64,000 bases of DNA from Apis mellifera (taxonomy: Eukaryota > Arthropoda > Insecta > Hymenoptera > Apidae). Below the pieces are notes generated by a model, which saw nothing but the letters and a program-made list of their open reading frames with translations, was not told the DNA's origin and did no database searches. Below, in pieces: positions 39,371-51,000 of this stretch (its first letter is position 1; the number at the start of each line of letters is the position of its first letter). A program made the translations under genes and the position numbers. The stretch lies in contig NC_037642.1 of the NCBI RefSeq assembly GCF_003254395.2, forward strand, positions 2,388,501 through 2,452,500, written 5' to 3'.

Positions 39371-42300
39371 AATTTTAAAAATTCCCTATATTTTTCAATT
39401 TTGAAATTAATAAAAAGAGAAATTATTATTGCGGTATTTGATCCATGTATTATTTATTATTTATAATAAAAAATAATCCTAACGTGTAATTCAAATGTTC
39501 ATCAATCTATTAATCCAAAAAAATGTTTCATTCAATAAGAATCTTTGCAATACTTCAAATGTATTGCTTCGTAATTTGTAGTTTAATAAATAATCTATAT
39601 TTCGCCTAGGGAAAACCTGACAGTTACCAACTTTGAAATATCGATTTGAGTAATTTCTGCCACAGGAGTTTCTATCCCCGATAGTAATTAGTAATCAAGT
39701 ATTATACGTAAATTAGAAATTAATATTGATATAAAAATATTTTTTGATTATTTATGTTAATTAAATATTTCAAAAGAAGATTATTTAAAATTACATCATG
39801 TTCAAATTTTCTTACAATAAATCAAATCTCACTAGTTGTTGAAAAATATTATTTTTGTTTTAATTATATCAATTATAAAAATTGCACCTAAAATTTGTCA
39901 CATCATTTTCTTATTTGTTCTTTATTCTATTTTAAAATCAACAAATCATTCAATTTAATCCCTATTTGACTATTTTCTTTATCATGAAATTACATTTCTG
40001 AATATCTCTCGAACTTCTTCCGATTCATCATATATCACGTTCGAAAAAACTTGCATTAACCGGGCCAACTTTGCAATATTGATCAGATGAATCTCTGGAC
40101 CGTGATACAAGGCGCTAGATCCTTGGATCGAGATCAATTTCATTCGAGACGATGGGACCAGGCAGTTACACAACTCGAGGGATATGGAGACTGCCTGGGG
40201 CCGCAAGTTAGTTAGGTTGTTAGGAAATGCAGGGGGCGATACGTGTCGGAAGCCAAGGTTGGACAACCTGCTCCTCCGAGAATTGCATTGGTCGAGGATT
40301 CAGCCTGAAACCGCATTCCTTGCAGTCCCTAGACGAATCGGTCACCAAGGTTCATTGGACTAAGAGAATCATTTATATCGCGAAATTATTTAAGTCTTTG
40401 CCGATGAAATAATCGAATTTATAGTGAAATATTCAATTGTTACTAAATTTCTTAATATAAACTGAAGTTATAATCATATAAAGATATATCAATTTATTTA
40501 ATGAAAACTTTTTCAATAATTATTTCCAACAGATTTTGTTTAAGATATAATTCCAGGATTGGAATTTTTTCACAGCCAAGAAAATTTCGAAAATAAATGA
40601 ATAGACTATGTATCGTTAAGAAATAGGTATTCTATTTTATGTATGTGTCGGCACATAATTCATGATCACGAGGGAATATCTGTCAGAAAGCTTATCGTGT
40701 TATTCGATCTATATGAATTTCTACTAAATGGAGACATGTCGGCGTATCGTTAATATCGGGAACAGTTGGCTGTCATGGTGGAACATCTCCTTCTCAGAGG
40801 ACTCGCGATATTAAGGTCGAAGGGATATGTAGAATCGTGGATTGATTAATCGATCAAAATAGAAATCAGCAGTTATACAGAAGTTGTGCAGATATACAAC
40901 AATGCTAGTCGAAATCAATGATAATAAATTGAAATAAATTTATATGCATATTTTATATTTTAAAAATAAGTATTAAATATTAAATATGTATAGTGCAGAT
41001 TAAAAAGGATAGAAAGAGATGTATATAATTTCGCAATTTGCGTTTATTTTTACAAAAATAAACTATATATACGAATTTCCCTTTTTTTTAAAAAAAACCA
41101 GAAAACCTACAATATTTAAATATTATTTTTTTCTTATACCAAGAGAAAATATAAAAAATTTGAAACAAATTTTCATTTTATAAATTTTTGTTTGAAAAGT
41201 CAAATTTTAGATTTAATCTTTTTCACATACAATTTTCTATTTGATATAAATGATATCTATTTTTTTGTATTAATGACAATCTTTTATCATGTAATAGGAT
41301 AATTTTTTGCCCCTTGTTTAATTATCATTTCTTATTATGTTTACATTTAATATATCTTGCCAACAAACATATAAGTGGGTACTCACGTTATTGGAAACTT
41401 GATCCTTCAAAGTATCGCCACGTAAACTCTTCAACCACTGCCGAATAATCTTTCGCACGGTTGAAATTTAAAAGGGGAATGCATAGTCTTCCCCTTAACC
41501 CTGTCACGATGCATCCTTTGTGCGGGTTTCAATGTACTTGCCTGTGCTTTGCATTCGCCCTAGAGCTGTCGAAGTAAAGTTCGCCCGAGTTGGGGGAACC
41601 GCAAGTTGCTCGGTGCAAGCTACAAGTTTCCAGCTTGATGTGCAACGTTATAGGTCGATGCATAACCACAAGGAACTATGTCACGGCCTATAACGTAGTG
41701 GCCTTTTGTTAAAAGCACTCTGACCGTGGTAAGCGAGATTTATATCTTTGCCAAACTTCATCATCGATTCGAATATCGATCATCTTGCGTTCTGGTAATA
41801 ATAATTTTTGCGACAAAATTAGATCTATCTGTCGAATAAGTTTTTTATGATTATGAGTGTAGACGATGAGAAACGAGAATGAAAAGACAGTTGTTGAATA
41901 GAGATGAGGATAATAAGAAATAAGATTGTTAAGTAAGATAATTGAGATGATAGGGAATGGAAAAATATGTATAGAGGGAATTTTGCAAAATGAGATTTTT
42001 AAGGGATAATTTGATGTTGAGATTAGGAATAGATGCGATGATAGAGAGTTTCTGAAGATTTAAATATTGATGGAAATTCAATTTAAGATTAGAATAAAAT
42101 TGGAAATACAGAATTATGATTATATTACAGTTTAATTATTTGTTTTGAAAATGTTGTACTTGAAAATCTAGATGTGTGATTTGAATATAATTGAAATGAA
42201 ATCAAAATATATTTGTAATATGATATTAAGATTGTAATATAAGATAATAAGATATCATAATAAAATCATAACAACGTGTGTGAAATGAAAAAGAAACTAT

Positions 42301-43031
42301 TTTGAATTTCAATTTTCCTATTAATTTATCTCTTAGGATATTATTGTTATATGTTTTAATTAAAACATCATTTTCACGACAGAATTTTTTTAATTGGTGT
42401 ATAATTAGAATGCAATTATAGATAAAGATAGATAACTTAGAACATTCATTATTAATAAAAAAACTGATTCACAAGTTAAGAATAATTTCAATCCATTAAA
42501 ATAATTGGATAGAAATTAAAAGATTCTTGCAACTTGACTTTAATTGATATATTTGAAAAAAGAAAAAACAAATTTCTAGAATAAAATAACAGAGTTAATT
42601 CAATAAATATGCAATTCTACAGTAATTTTTAAATTTAATATCTTTGAAATTTTCATAAGAAATCAATAAAAATTTATAAGATGCTTCTGTACTATCAATA
42701 CCAATCTAATCAAACCCATACAAAACATATGAATATTATATTCACTCGTACCAAAAAGAAACTTCAACTTAATCATTCTAAATTTCATCCATAGTTAATC
42801 TATTCCTGCTCCTCCCCTATATATCCATTGTCGTCTGACTGGAAGGCATTTTCAGGTTCGTTGGACAACTTGGCACACCGATAGCCGAAGTAATCGAGAA
42901 ATATATATTCAAAGTTATTTCGTGTTTTCTTACCCAGAGCCCCACCGTGCTGCAGCTGTGCAAGAGTTACGATATTGTTGTCGTGGTTACACGAGCTATT
43001 GCTTCACCTCGAGCTCCGTAGACGAGAATTT

Positions 43032-43160
43032 AGAGAGAAAGAGAGAGAGAGAGATAGAGAAACAGAGAGGAAGAACGAAAGAGAAAGAGAAATAGAGAGA
43101 ATTAGAAAGAGGTAGAGAGATAGAGTTAGACAGATAGATAGATAGATAGATAGAGAAAAA
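43032..43160. repeat. GA-rich and GATA microsatellite
   Basis: Interrupted GA repeats run from 43032, with at least five GATA units at 43133-43153. On the minus strand this is translated as Ser/Leu-rich low-complexity residues in a long chance frame. Confidence 0.9.
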
Positions 43161-43246
43161 GATAGAAAGAGATAGAAGGAAGTTATTCGCGAGGTGAGGG
43201 AAATAAAAGGAAGATTCGTGTAAGATAAATCTTTCCATGTAACATA

Positions 43247-43286
43247 TTGTGTATGTATATGTGTGTGTATATATATATATACGCGT
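43247..43286. repeat. TG/TA microsatellite ending in ACGCGT
   Basis: Alternating TG then TA steps run into ACGCGT at 43281-43286. Confidence 0.85.
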
Positions 43287-43689
43287 ATGTATGAATGTGT
43301 GATGCACGATATGTATAGTATATACGATATGTTGGTGGATAAAGGGCGAAACGATCGTGAGACGAGCTGAACTGATCTCCTGTGTGCTAGTGTTGGAGGG
43401 GCCGGAAGTCCAAATTTCTTTGATGTTCTCGCGCTGGTCGCCGATGCACAGATAACCTTATGCACTCCTCTCCCATCTCTGGAAAACGATGATGACCCAG
43501 CTTTTCGTGCTTTATTATTCCGGTTAACTAGGTTACCGGAATCGGTTTCAACGCCCAACGTTCGTTGCGATGGAAACGGGTCTAAACTGGACCGAGTTAC
43601 ACACGTATGCATTATATATATACGCGTGTGTTTCGCGTCATTGAATAAAAAAATTTTGATCATTGGAACGTTTAAAATGTTTCGAAATG

Positions 43690-43708
43690 AAAAAAAAAAA
43701 AAAAAAAA
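43690..43708. repeat. A19 homopolymer
   Basis: Nineteen A residues. No retroposed gene copy is visible upstream. Confidence 0.9.
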
Positions 43709-44288
43709 GAAAAATTCTTTTTGAAAATTTTAATTTTAATATTTTTGGATCGTACGGTTGAAAGGTTGCTTCGAATTTTATATTTTCAGTACGGAAATTC
43801 TCGATTAATCAATCGGAAATAGATAGACTCGTTGAATTAGATTTAATCCTGTGATGACGTTACATTTGTTTTAAATATATGTGTATGTATAAAAATGGAT
43901 CGAATATACGTAAAATCTAGGAGATGATGGAAATATCAGGATGGAGTGGATATTTCCACGGAGTATTTTGACAATTCGAATGATTATAGTTATAAAATTT
44001 ATTTACAGATCGATAAATTAACAATGTATTCCCGACTTCTTCGAGAGTACTTCAAGATATTTTGTATGTAAAAATGAGTATGCCGAAATAACTTAATTAA
44101 TGATTAAACAGAAACTCAAAGTTTTGGGTTCGACTTTAGCCAATTAATTCTTTCTCCTTGCAGTTCCAAAGCCGGGTTTATCTTAGTTTCCATGCTGTTT
44201 CGAATTCTCGATCCGTGGCTAATCCCGATAGCTTAATTAATTGCGAAACGAACATCCAGATTCTAAAGTTTTGCTTTGTGTCGGTAAA

Positions 44289-44700
44289 TTTCTCCTTCGA
44301 GTAATTTCGAAATGGAATTTTCTCTTCACCGATTCAATTGTTTGGATAACAAATATCGTGGAAAAATATCGAAAAGAGAGATGTGTAAACCAATAAATTA
44401 GAAAAATTATTCGATTTTCAAAGATATTAGATATTAAGAAAAATATGGAAGTAAGGAATGAATAAATAAAATTTAAAATTTTCCTTTTTCTTAGAAATAA
44501 TTAAATTTAAAGATAAAATTTTCTTCTCCTCTTCGCGATTTGGAGATATCAAATATTAAGAAAAATATAAAGAAAGAAATAATAATTAAATTTCTTTTAA
44601 ATTTCTTATCTATTATTCTTAAACTTCTCCTTGAAATAAAATTTTCTCCCCGATTTAATTGTTCAGATATCAAATATTTATAAAAAAATAAAAAAAAAAT
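44289..44700. repeat. Diverged tandem array of four units (period about 121, first step 78)
   Basis: Blocks of type AGATATCAAATATTAAGAAA occur at 44344, 44422, 44544 and 44665. They are preceded by AAATTTTCTCC and CGATTTAATTGTT-type blocks in three of the four. The two later periods are 122 and 121 bp. Confidence 0.65.
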
Positions 44701-46945
44701 TAAAAAAAGAACGATTGGAATTAATTAATATAAATTGGTATAAATTGAATTCCTATATATATCATTATTTTACTTTCTAAATAAAACTATACCTAACTAT
44801 ACATGTATTATTCGGATATTAAAATAAAATCTTCTCAACTCTGATTTATTTGCTTATGCATAAAACATTAGGACTAAATTCTTATTGAATATCTTAAAAA
44901 TAAAATTTCATTCAAAAAGAAAAAAATCTCTGAACAAAAATTCGATTCTCCATTCCAAAACTCGCTCAATCTAATTATATTCTAATTATATTATGCAGAA
45001 AAAAAAATGTACAAAATATAAATACAACAAATATTGTCATCAAAGGATTAAACTCGATTCAAATTCCATCTATTTATGCTTTCAACGAGCCTACTTTCGA
45101 CGAATATTCAACTTTGAATGGAAATTACTCTCACACGTCTCATATTTGACCAACTACCGCGAATGTCTCTGTTCCAATCCATATTTCGAAATCAATCGTC
45201 CTCGATCACGAAGGCGGCCGGTCACGGAGGACAGGCAATGTCGCGTTCGCACATGGAACGCGTTCCATTTTCGTCCTGAAAGAACAATTAGACGTAGATT
45301 TTGTTGCGTCAACATGCAGGCGGTGCGATTCGTTCCGTTTCTCTTTTCTCATGCATTTTCAAGTGCATCGAGCTAAAGGCAATTCTCAGACGCTTATTAG
45401 TCGCTCATTCCACGAGGCACAGAGGATGGATTCGATGAAGTGAGTACATATTTATAGGAAGAATATATATGTATACGCGTCACGGTTTAATCAGAAACCA
45501 TCGAACGAAACGGCGAGCAAGTTAATTTCGTGTCGAGAAATCGGCGAATTATCGCGGATAGATGTTCATCTTTCGGCTTCAATTGCTTCGTATTGAATAG
45601 CTTGTTTAAATAAACGTGTTTTACAACGTGTCGCAATGTCGATTTCACGAATTACGGATATCTTATCCTCGATGTAATTGTTATTAAACGGCGGATAATT
45701 GTGAATCGATTTGACCCGTGAAATGAACATTCTTTTTTTTTTTTCTTCGAATCTAGAAATAAGGTTACAGAAAACGCGAGAATCGCGTAGATGAGACGTA
45801 GATGTGAGTGACAGTGATGACAATAACGAGAGGAGCGAAGATTATTGCGTGCATGTGCAGTGACCAGTGGTGTATACCTATATAGAGGCTAGGCTTTAAG
45901 ATCGTGAGCAAAGAACCCCACGCGTGAACTATTTATATATATTTATATATATATATATACAAATCGTGACATGACTTCCTAACCATTCCACAAGAAAGCC
46001 TGCGGGGAAGCGACGAAAAATCGGCACGACAAATATATGGAAAAAATTTCTTATTTTGTGATATCTTCGTTTATCAAAATATTAATCATCTATTTTTATG
46101 AATATACGTTTTGAAATAGAAATGATGATTAAAAAAATAAGATGTTATTTTAAATTTTAGGAGAAAAGTTAAATAAGGATTAAAAAAGAAATACATGGAT
46201 ACGTATTTTGTCAATGATTTTTTTTTTTCAAGTTTTAAGAAATCAAGATAAATATATTTATGTACTTGATAATAAGATTTTTTTTAGCGAATTGATTCTT
46301 TTTAGTCGAAGTTTCCAGAATGTAAGTCACGTCTATTCGAGAAAGCATCTCAATGTTTTACAAATATTGCAGCTAGCTCCGAGTTTGAATAATATACTGA
46401 ACAGGAAGCTGAAATTTTTGCGAAACGTTGAAATACTTTTTGCAAAAGATACCAGGTTACATTTGAAAACATCAAGTTGGATTTTTTATGGACTGACTGA
46501 GAATGAATCTTAATAGGGATAAAGAATTTTCATAAACTTTTAAACAAATCATGCGACTGAAGAATTTTTCAAACTGATTTTGAAGATTTATTGAGAATCA
46601 ATTATTGATTATTATTGTGCGAGTCAAAATTCAATTCTCTCATAAGATTAAGTATAAGAAATTAACAATTAATAATTCGTGATTAATCAACAAATAATTC
46701 ATATTCAACAACAAACATTTAATGCTTCTACTATATATTCATAAAAATTTAATTACGTAATAGTTTCATAATAAAGCTAATTTGATTTAATTTTTAAATT
46801 AAATATCAAAAGAATAAAAAATATAATGACCGGTAAACTTTAATAAAAGAAAGATATTAATCTGAAATCACACGAATCCGAATACGATCTCGAAAGGATT
46901 GAAAATCGTTACAGTAAAACATTACTCGAGGCGTTCTACCTTCCA

Positions 46946-46989
46946 CAAAAAAAAAAAAGAAGAAAAAAAGAAGAAGAAGAAAAAAAAAA
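46946..46989. repeat. A/GAA purine tract
   Basis: A run of about 44 bases composed only of A and G, largely A with GAA units. Confidence 0.85.
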
Positions 46990-47276
46990 TTCGATCAGAA
47001 CCAGGAAAAATTCCATCTGCTCGAGTGTACTCTCTGTGCCGAAGCTAACCCAGTTCCTGCTGCTGCTGCTTGATCATTCAAGTCGTCGAGAAGCACGCTG
47101 GAGGGAGCTAGAAGGGGTGGTTCCGGGTTGAAGGCCATAATCGAGAAACTGGATGGCAGTCTGGGAAAAATACTCGAAACTTTTCATCGTCGTGCCGATT
47201 TCCCCCCGTTTCGACCCGCGTCGCGAGTCTCTCTCGACAAAAAAGACAAAGAAAAGAAACCAAATTGAAAGGTGGA

Positions 47277-47350
47277 AAGAGAAAGAAAGAGAGAGAGAGA
47301 GAAAGAGAGATAGATAGACAGAGAGAAAGAGAGAGAGAAATAGAGAGAGT
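47277..47350. repeat. GA/GATA-rich purine microsatellite
   Basis: Interrupted GA, GAAA and GATA units, similar in composition to the array at 43032-43160 but shorter. Confidence 0.9.
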
Positions 47351-47441
47351 GGAATAAGTGAGTGGTTGGTGAAGAAAAGTTGGTGCTCTGGTGATCGCTC
47401 CTCGCTAAAAAGCTAAGTTTCGCGTGAGATTTTTAGCCAAT

Positions 47442-47461
47442 TATATATATATATATATATA
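47442..47461. repeat. (TA)10 microsatellite
   Basis: Ten uninterrupted TA steps. A shorter (TA)8 lies at 45944-45959. Confidence 0.9.
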
Positions 47462-49304
47462 GAATAATTATACAGGTGCGTATCAAATGGCGGGCGAATC
47501 AGCTTCAAAGAGAGCGAGCTTTACGAGCTTGCTCTGTGTTGTGCTTCATTCAATCAAATCTTTCTTGCTTTCTATTCGTTCTATTCTTTTTTTTTCTCTC
47601 TTTATCTTTAATTTTTTTTTCTTTTGCTAAATTTTGTTTCGCTTTATTTTATTTATTTAATATCTTTTTTTTTTTTTTTGTTGTTGATTCGTTCGAAAGC
47701 TTTGGATACTGAGGCTTACCAGGTGGGACTCTGGGCTGGTGAAGGAGACCACGGTGCCGTGAAGTCGCCCCGCACTTATTGTCGCCGCAGACTTCTTAAC
47801 ACACGTTGCGTGGGGGGTCCAATTGCACGTGTTCGGGCCCGATTTTCAACCACGACCACGAGGGCGAGAGGCAACAACATTGAGAATCGAACTTTAGAAA
47901 TTTTTATTTTTTTTCTTTATTTTTTTAATTTTTTTTTTTTTTTCACGAATTTCGCATTTCACGGACGTAAATCATCGTTGGATCACTGGATGCTTCTCCG
48001 AAACGTGCCGTTTCTTTATTTTCTTTTATTATATTATTTATTTCGTGGTTCGTTACCTTCCTCCTACGATGATTCGATTCGAGTTTGAGGATTCGATTCG
48101 TTCGATTAAATGACAGGGTGGATTGTCGTCGATGGAACGAGAACGCGTCGCGATTTATTGATTTATACGGAGGATAATCGCGTGGAGAAATTTCTAAAAA
48201 TCCTGGCCTGGAAAAGAAGATCGATTAGTTAAATCTGTTGGTGGGATTCGGATTTTTCCCTCCGATAATTCCTGGTAAAATTATAATTAATTGTGAACTT
48301 ATACCTAACTTATACTTATAACTTAACACTAGAACAATCAAACTTGTCGAAATAATTTTATATTTCTCGTTTTGTTATTATTGAGAACATGAAAATGTCT
48401 TTGTTTTTTATAATTGTTATAATTGTTTTAATTATATCTAAAATAGACATTTAGATATTACAGCTTGTTAATTCTAGTGTTAATATTTTAAAGTTGAATA
48501 AAAAGGAGAAATTTTAATTTAAAATTAAGAATATATCTGACATAATAAGAAGGGTAAATCGAAATTTCCTCATGATTAACCTTTACGTTCGAATACTCAG
48601 ATTCCAAATTGGTTATTTTTTCTTTGAAAGATTTTCAAATTCATCTGGTTCCTATTTCTTATAATTACTATAAATATTGTACAATAAGCTTACAATTATT
48701 AAAAGAATTAAATTTGATTATTGATGCACGATTAAATATAATCAGATTCCACTTTATGAATAGATAAAGCTTAATAAAAAAAAAAAAAACTGTAACGAAA
48801 CCAATTCAATAAACAAGAGAAGAAATCACGTTAAAAGGATAAAATTCGTAATTCCATTACAGGTCATGGAATTTTTCAAAATTTCTCAATCGACTTTCCA
48901 ACCAATCCAATGGAATACCGAACAATATCTGTCTTTCTTAATCGAGCCTCGATTATTCTCTGTATCGAAACACAGTTGTGTTCGTCCTTTTCTGGTTCAG
49001 AATCGTGGAACAACAATTATCATCGCACGACTGGCTAACTTCGAATCGGTTTGAACGAGATCGTTATTCTCGTGCCTGTGATCAACAACAAATTCGTAAA
49101 AGAGTGGGGCGCGCACGAATTTCATGGTATCTCGAATTTATTGGCCCCGATTATTTCCAGATCCTCGCGTTTGATTATCGGCCGACATTTACACGGTTCC
49201 GCGTGGCTTACATTGTCTGACATATGCACGTCGAACAAGGAATAAATTATCGCGACTTTATGGCTTTTAAAACGATCCCATTCCTGAAATTTAGCTCATT
49301 GAAT

Positions 49305-49322
49305 TTAACGCGCGCGCGTTAA
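49305..49322. repeat. 18-bp palindrome with (CG)5 core
   Basis: TTAA flanks five CG steps at 49309-49318 and is mirrored on the other side. Alternating CG of this length is unusual in such A/T-rich DNA and is a Z-DNA-prone, methylatable sequence. Confidence 0.7.
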
Positions 49323-51000
49323 TTCTTAATTAATCGGCCCCTCTTCGACTCGACTACCATGGCAATTTATCGTTTCATTTATAAGCTTTTTAGTTTAAAT
49401 TCTCTATTTTACTATCTTTTTTATTATTTTATTTTTTTTCGTGATTCGTTTTCAGCGAGTGATCATTATAATTGGTCGCTTGATGCACGATGTACAAGCG
49501 TTTTTTATTATACCAAGATTTATGGATTTGTTTCGTCCATAGATTTTTTTTTTTTAGTTGACGAACGTTTTTATTTATTTATTCATTTTATCAATAGTGC
49601 CGTTTCTGTGTATTTTTTTTTGTGTTGAATCATTTATCAATCGCGTAGATACATATGTAAATTTTTAATTTATTTTAAATGTCAGATTGATTATATTTCG
49701 TGTAATTTGGAAGTTTCGTATTTTTTAAAGGATATATCGAAATATTTTTATTCAATTAATAATTACAACAGGAAATTCTTAAATTACGTATCTTAAATTA
49801 CACTAATAAAAAAGAAAATATTTTCTCTCAAAGAAACAAAAAGAAACAAGTGCATATGTTTCATTTTAATAAATACAATAGAAAATTTTTTTGATGGATC
49901 CTGAAATACAATGTCGAATCAAATTTTTTTTTTATCGATTCATGATATTTCTCAAATTTTCAAAGATATCTCGTAAAAAAGATATGTACACAATCGCAAA
50001 CAAATGATAAATAAATTTCTGACATACGTTCGAATGTTTTCCACAATGGAATACGAAATATGATGATACGTTTGTATCATAAGTCTTTTTTAAAAGGCAA
50101 TACTTACCAATTAAAAGTTAAAACGTGTCACAGGGATGAAATTAATTTGCAAATTGGACGCGGTCTTGTGTCTCGCTGAATTTTGAAAATTTACACGCTA
50201 ATTAAAAGCAAATTATATACAACAATTACTTCGCATTTGCACGCGCGTTACGTTTTAATGTTATGCATATCATGCTAATGCAATGCTCGAGATTTTAATT
50301 CTTATTGTGCTGGCTACCGTGCATATTATTATAATGATACGGCGCGATTACTTTAATAATAAATAAAATCTTCGATATGGAAAATCGTTCGTCAAATAAA
50401 TATATATATACCCCATACATGTGAATATCCGATAATGATATAAAATTCAGAAAGTATCGTGAATTATTGTAATAATTCGTTGGATCATTTCCTTGTGAGC
50501 AAATAAATAAATGTATGTAGCAAATAATTTTCGATGATCACGTTACACGCGTGATTAAATATTAAAAAATCCGAGGGGACGAGAAGAAATATGAAATTTA
50601 TTTCGAAAATAATAATAATTTATAGTGACACAGTTATATTTTAATTGTTGAATATTAATATTATGTTAGATTATTTCGTTACAATTATCTATTTTTCACT
50701 TTTCACATAAGATATTTATAAATAATTTATGAATAATTATTACCAATCACTTATATTATATTTAGATTCGATAAATATATCAAAATTTTATTCTCAATCT
50801 TATCCAAAAACGTCATTTTTCAAAATTGAAAACACAAATACCATCGCAAAATACAAAATCCATGATTTTACGATATTTATAATATGAAATACAATAATAT
50901 TTATATTTGCATAATAATAACTCTCTGCGATATTGTTTTTTCTCCCCGTTTCAATTAAAAAAAAAAAAAAGGAGAAATAAGAAAGAAAAAAATTTCAATT

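Larger units (their letters stand above)
39061..45000. other. Non-coding stretch with repeats and CpG-rich patches, probable intron
   Basis: Contains a diverged 184-190-bp tandem duplication (39070-39370) and G+C-richer patches at about 40000-40400, 41380-41760 and 42800-43660. GA/GATA and TG/TA microsatellites lie at 43032-43286, and a multi-copy tandem repeat at 44289-44700. The longest open frame of the window (219 codons, minus, 43004-43663) is here, but its last third is translated microsatellite. Two possible but unsupported splice donors occur on the minus strand near 41383 and 42938. Confidence 0.5.
45001..51000. other. Non-coding stretch rich in microsatellites and CpG patches, probable intron
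   Basis: CpG-richer patches lie at about 45060-45900, 46860-47400, 47480-48260 and 48880-49340, separated by A/T-rich DNA. TA repeats (45944-45959, 47442-47461), purine repeats (46946-46989, 47277-47350) and a (CG)5 palindrome (49305-49322) are present. The 154-codon plus-strand frame at 47624-48088 is mostly translated poly-T and has no domain. Such CpG-rich clusters could be enhancers or a promoter, but nothing decides this. Confidence 0.5.

Noticed and set aside
39982..40266. 94-codon minus-strand frame
   Set aside because: No domain, no splice borders that extend or join it, and an overlapping open frame on the plus strand.
42937..43005. Possible minus-strand exon ending at a GTAAGA donor with frame SCNHDNNIVTLAQLQHGGAL
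   Set aside because: No pyrimidine-rich acceptor upstream, and the peptide matches no neurexin segment I recognise.
43004..43663. Longest open frame of the window (219 codons, minus strand)
   Set aside because: Its last third is translated GA/GATA and TA repeat, the first part has no domain, and the frame sits in a CpG-rich patch where stop codons are rarer. No start context or splice structure supports it.
47624..48088. 154-codon plus-strand frame
   Set aside because: Phe/Leu-rich ends come from poly-T tracts and the middle is Arg-rich without any recognisable family; no promoter or splice evidence.
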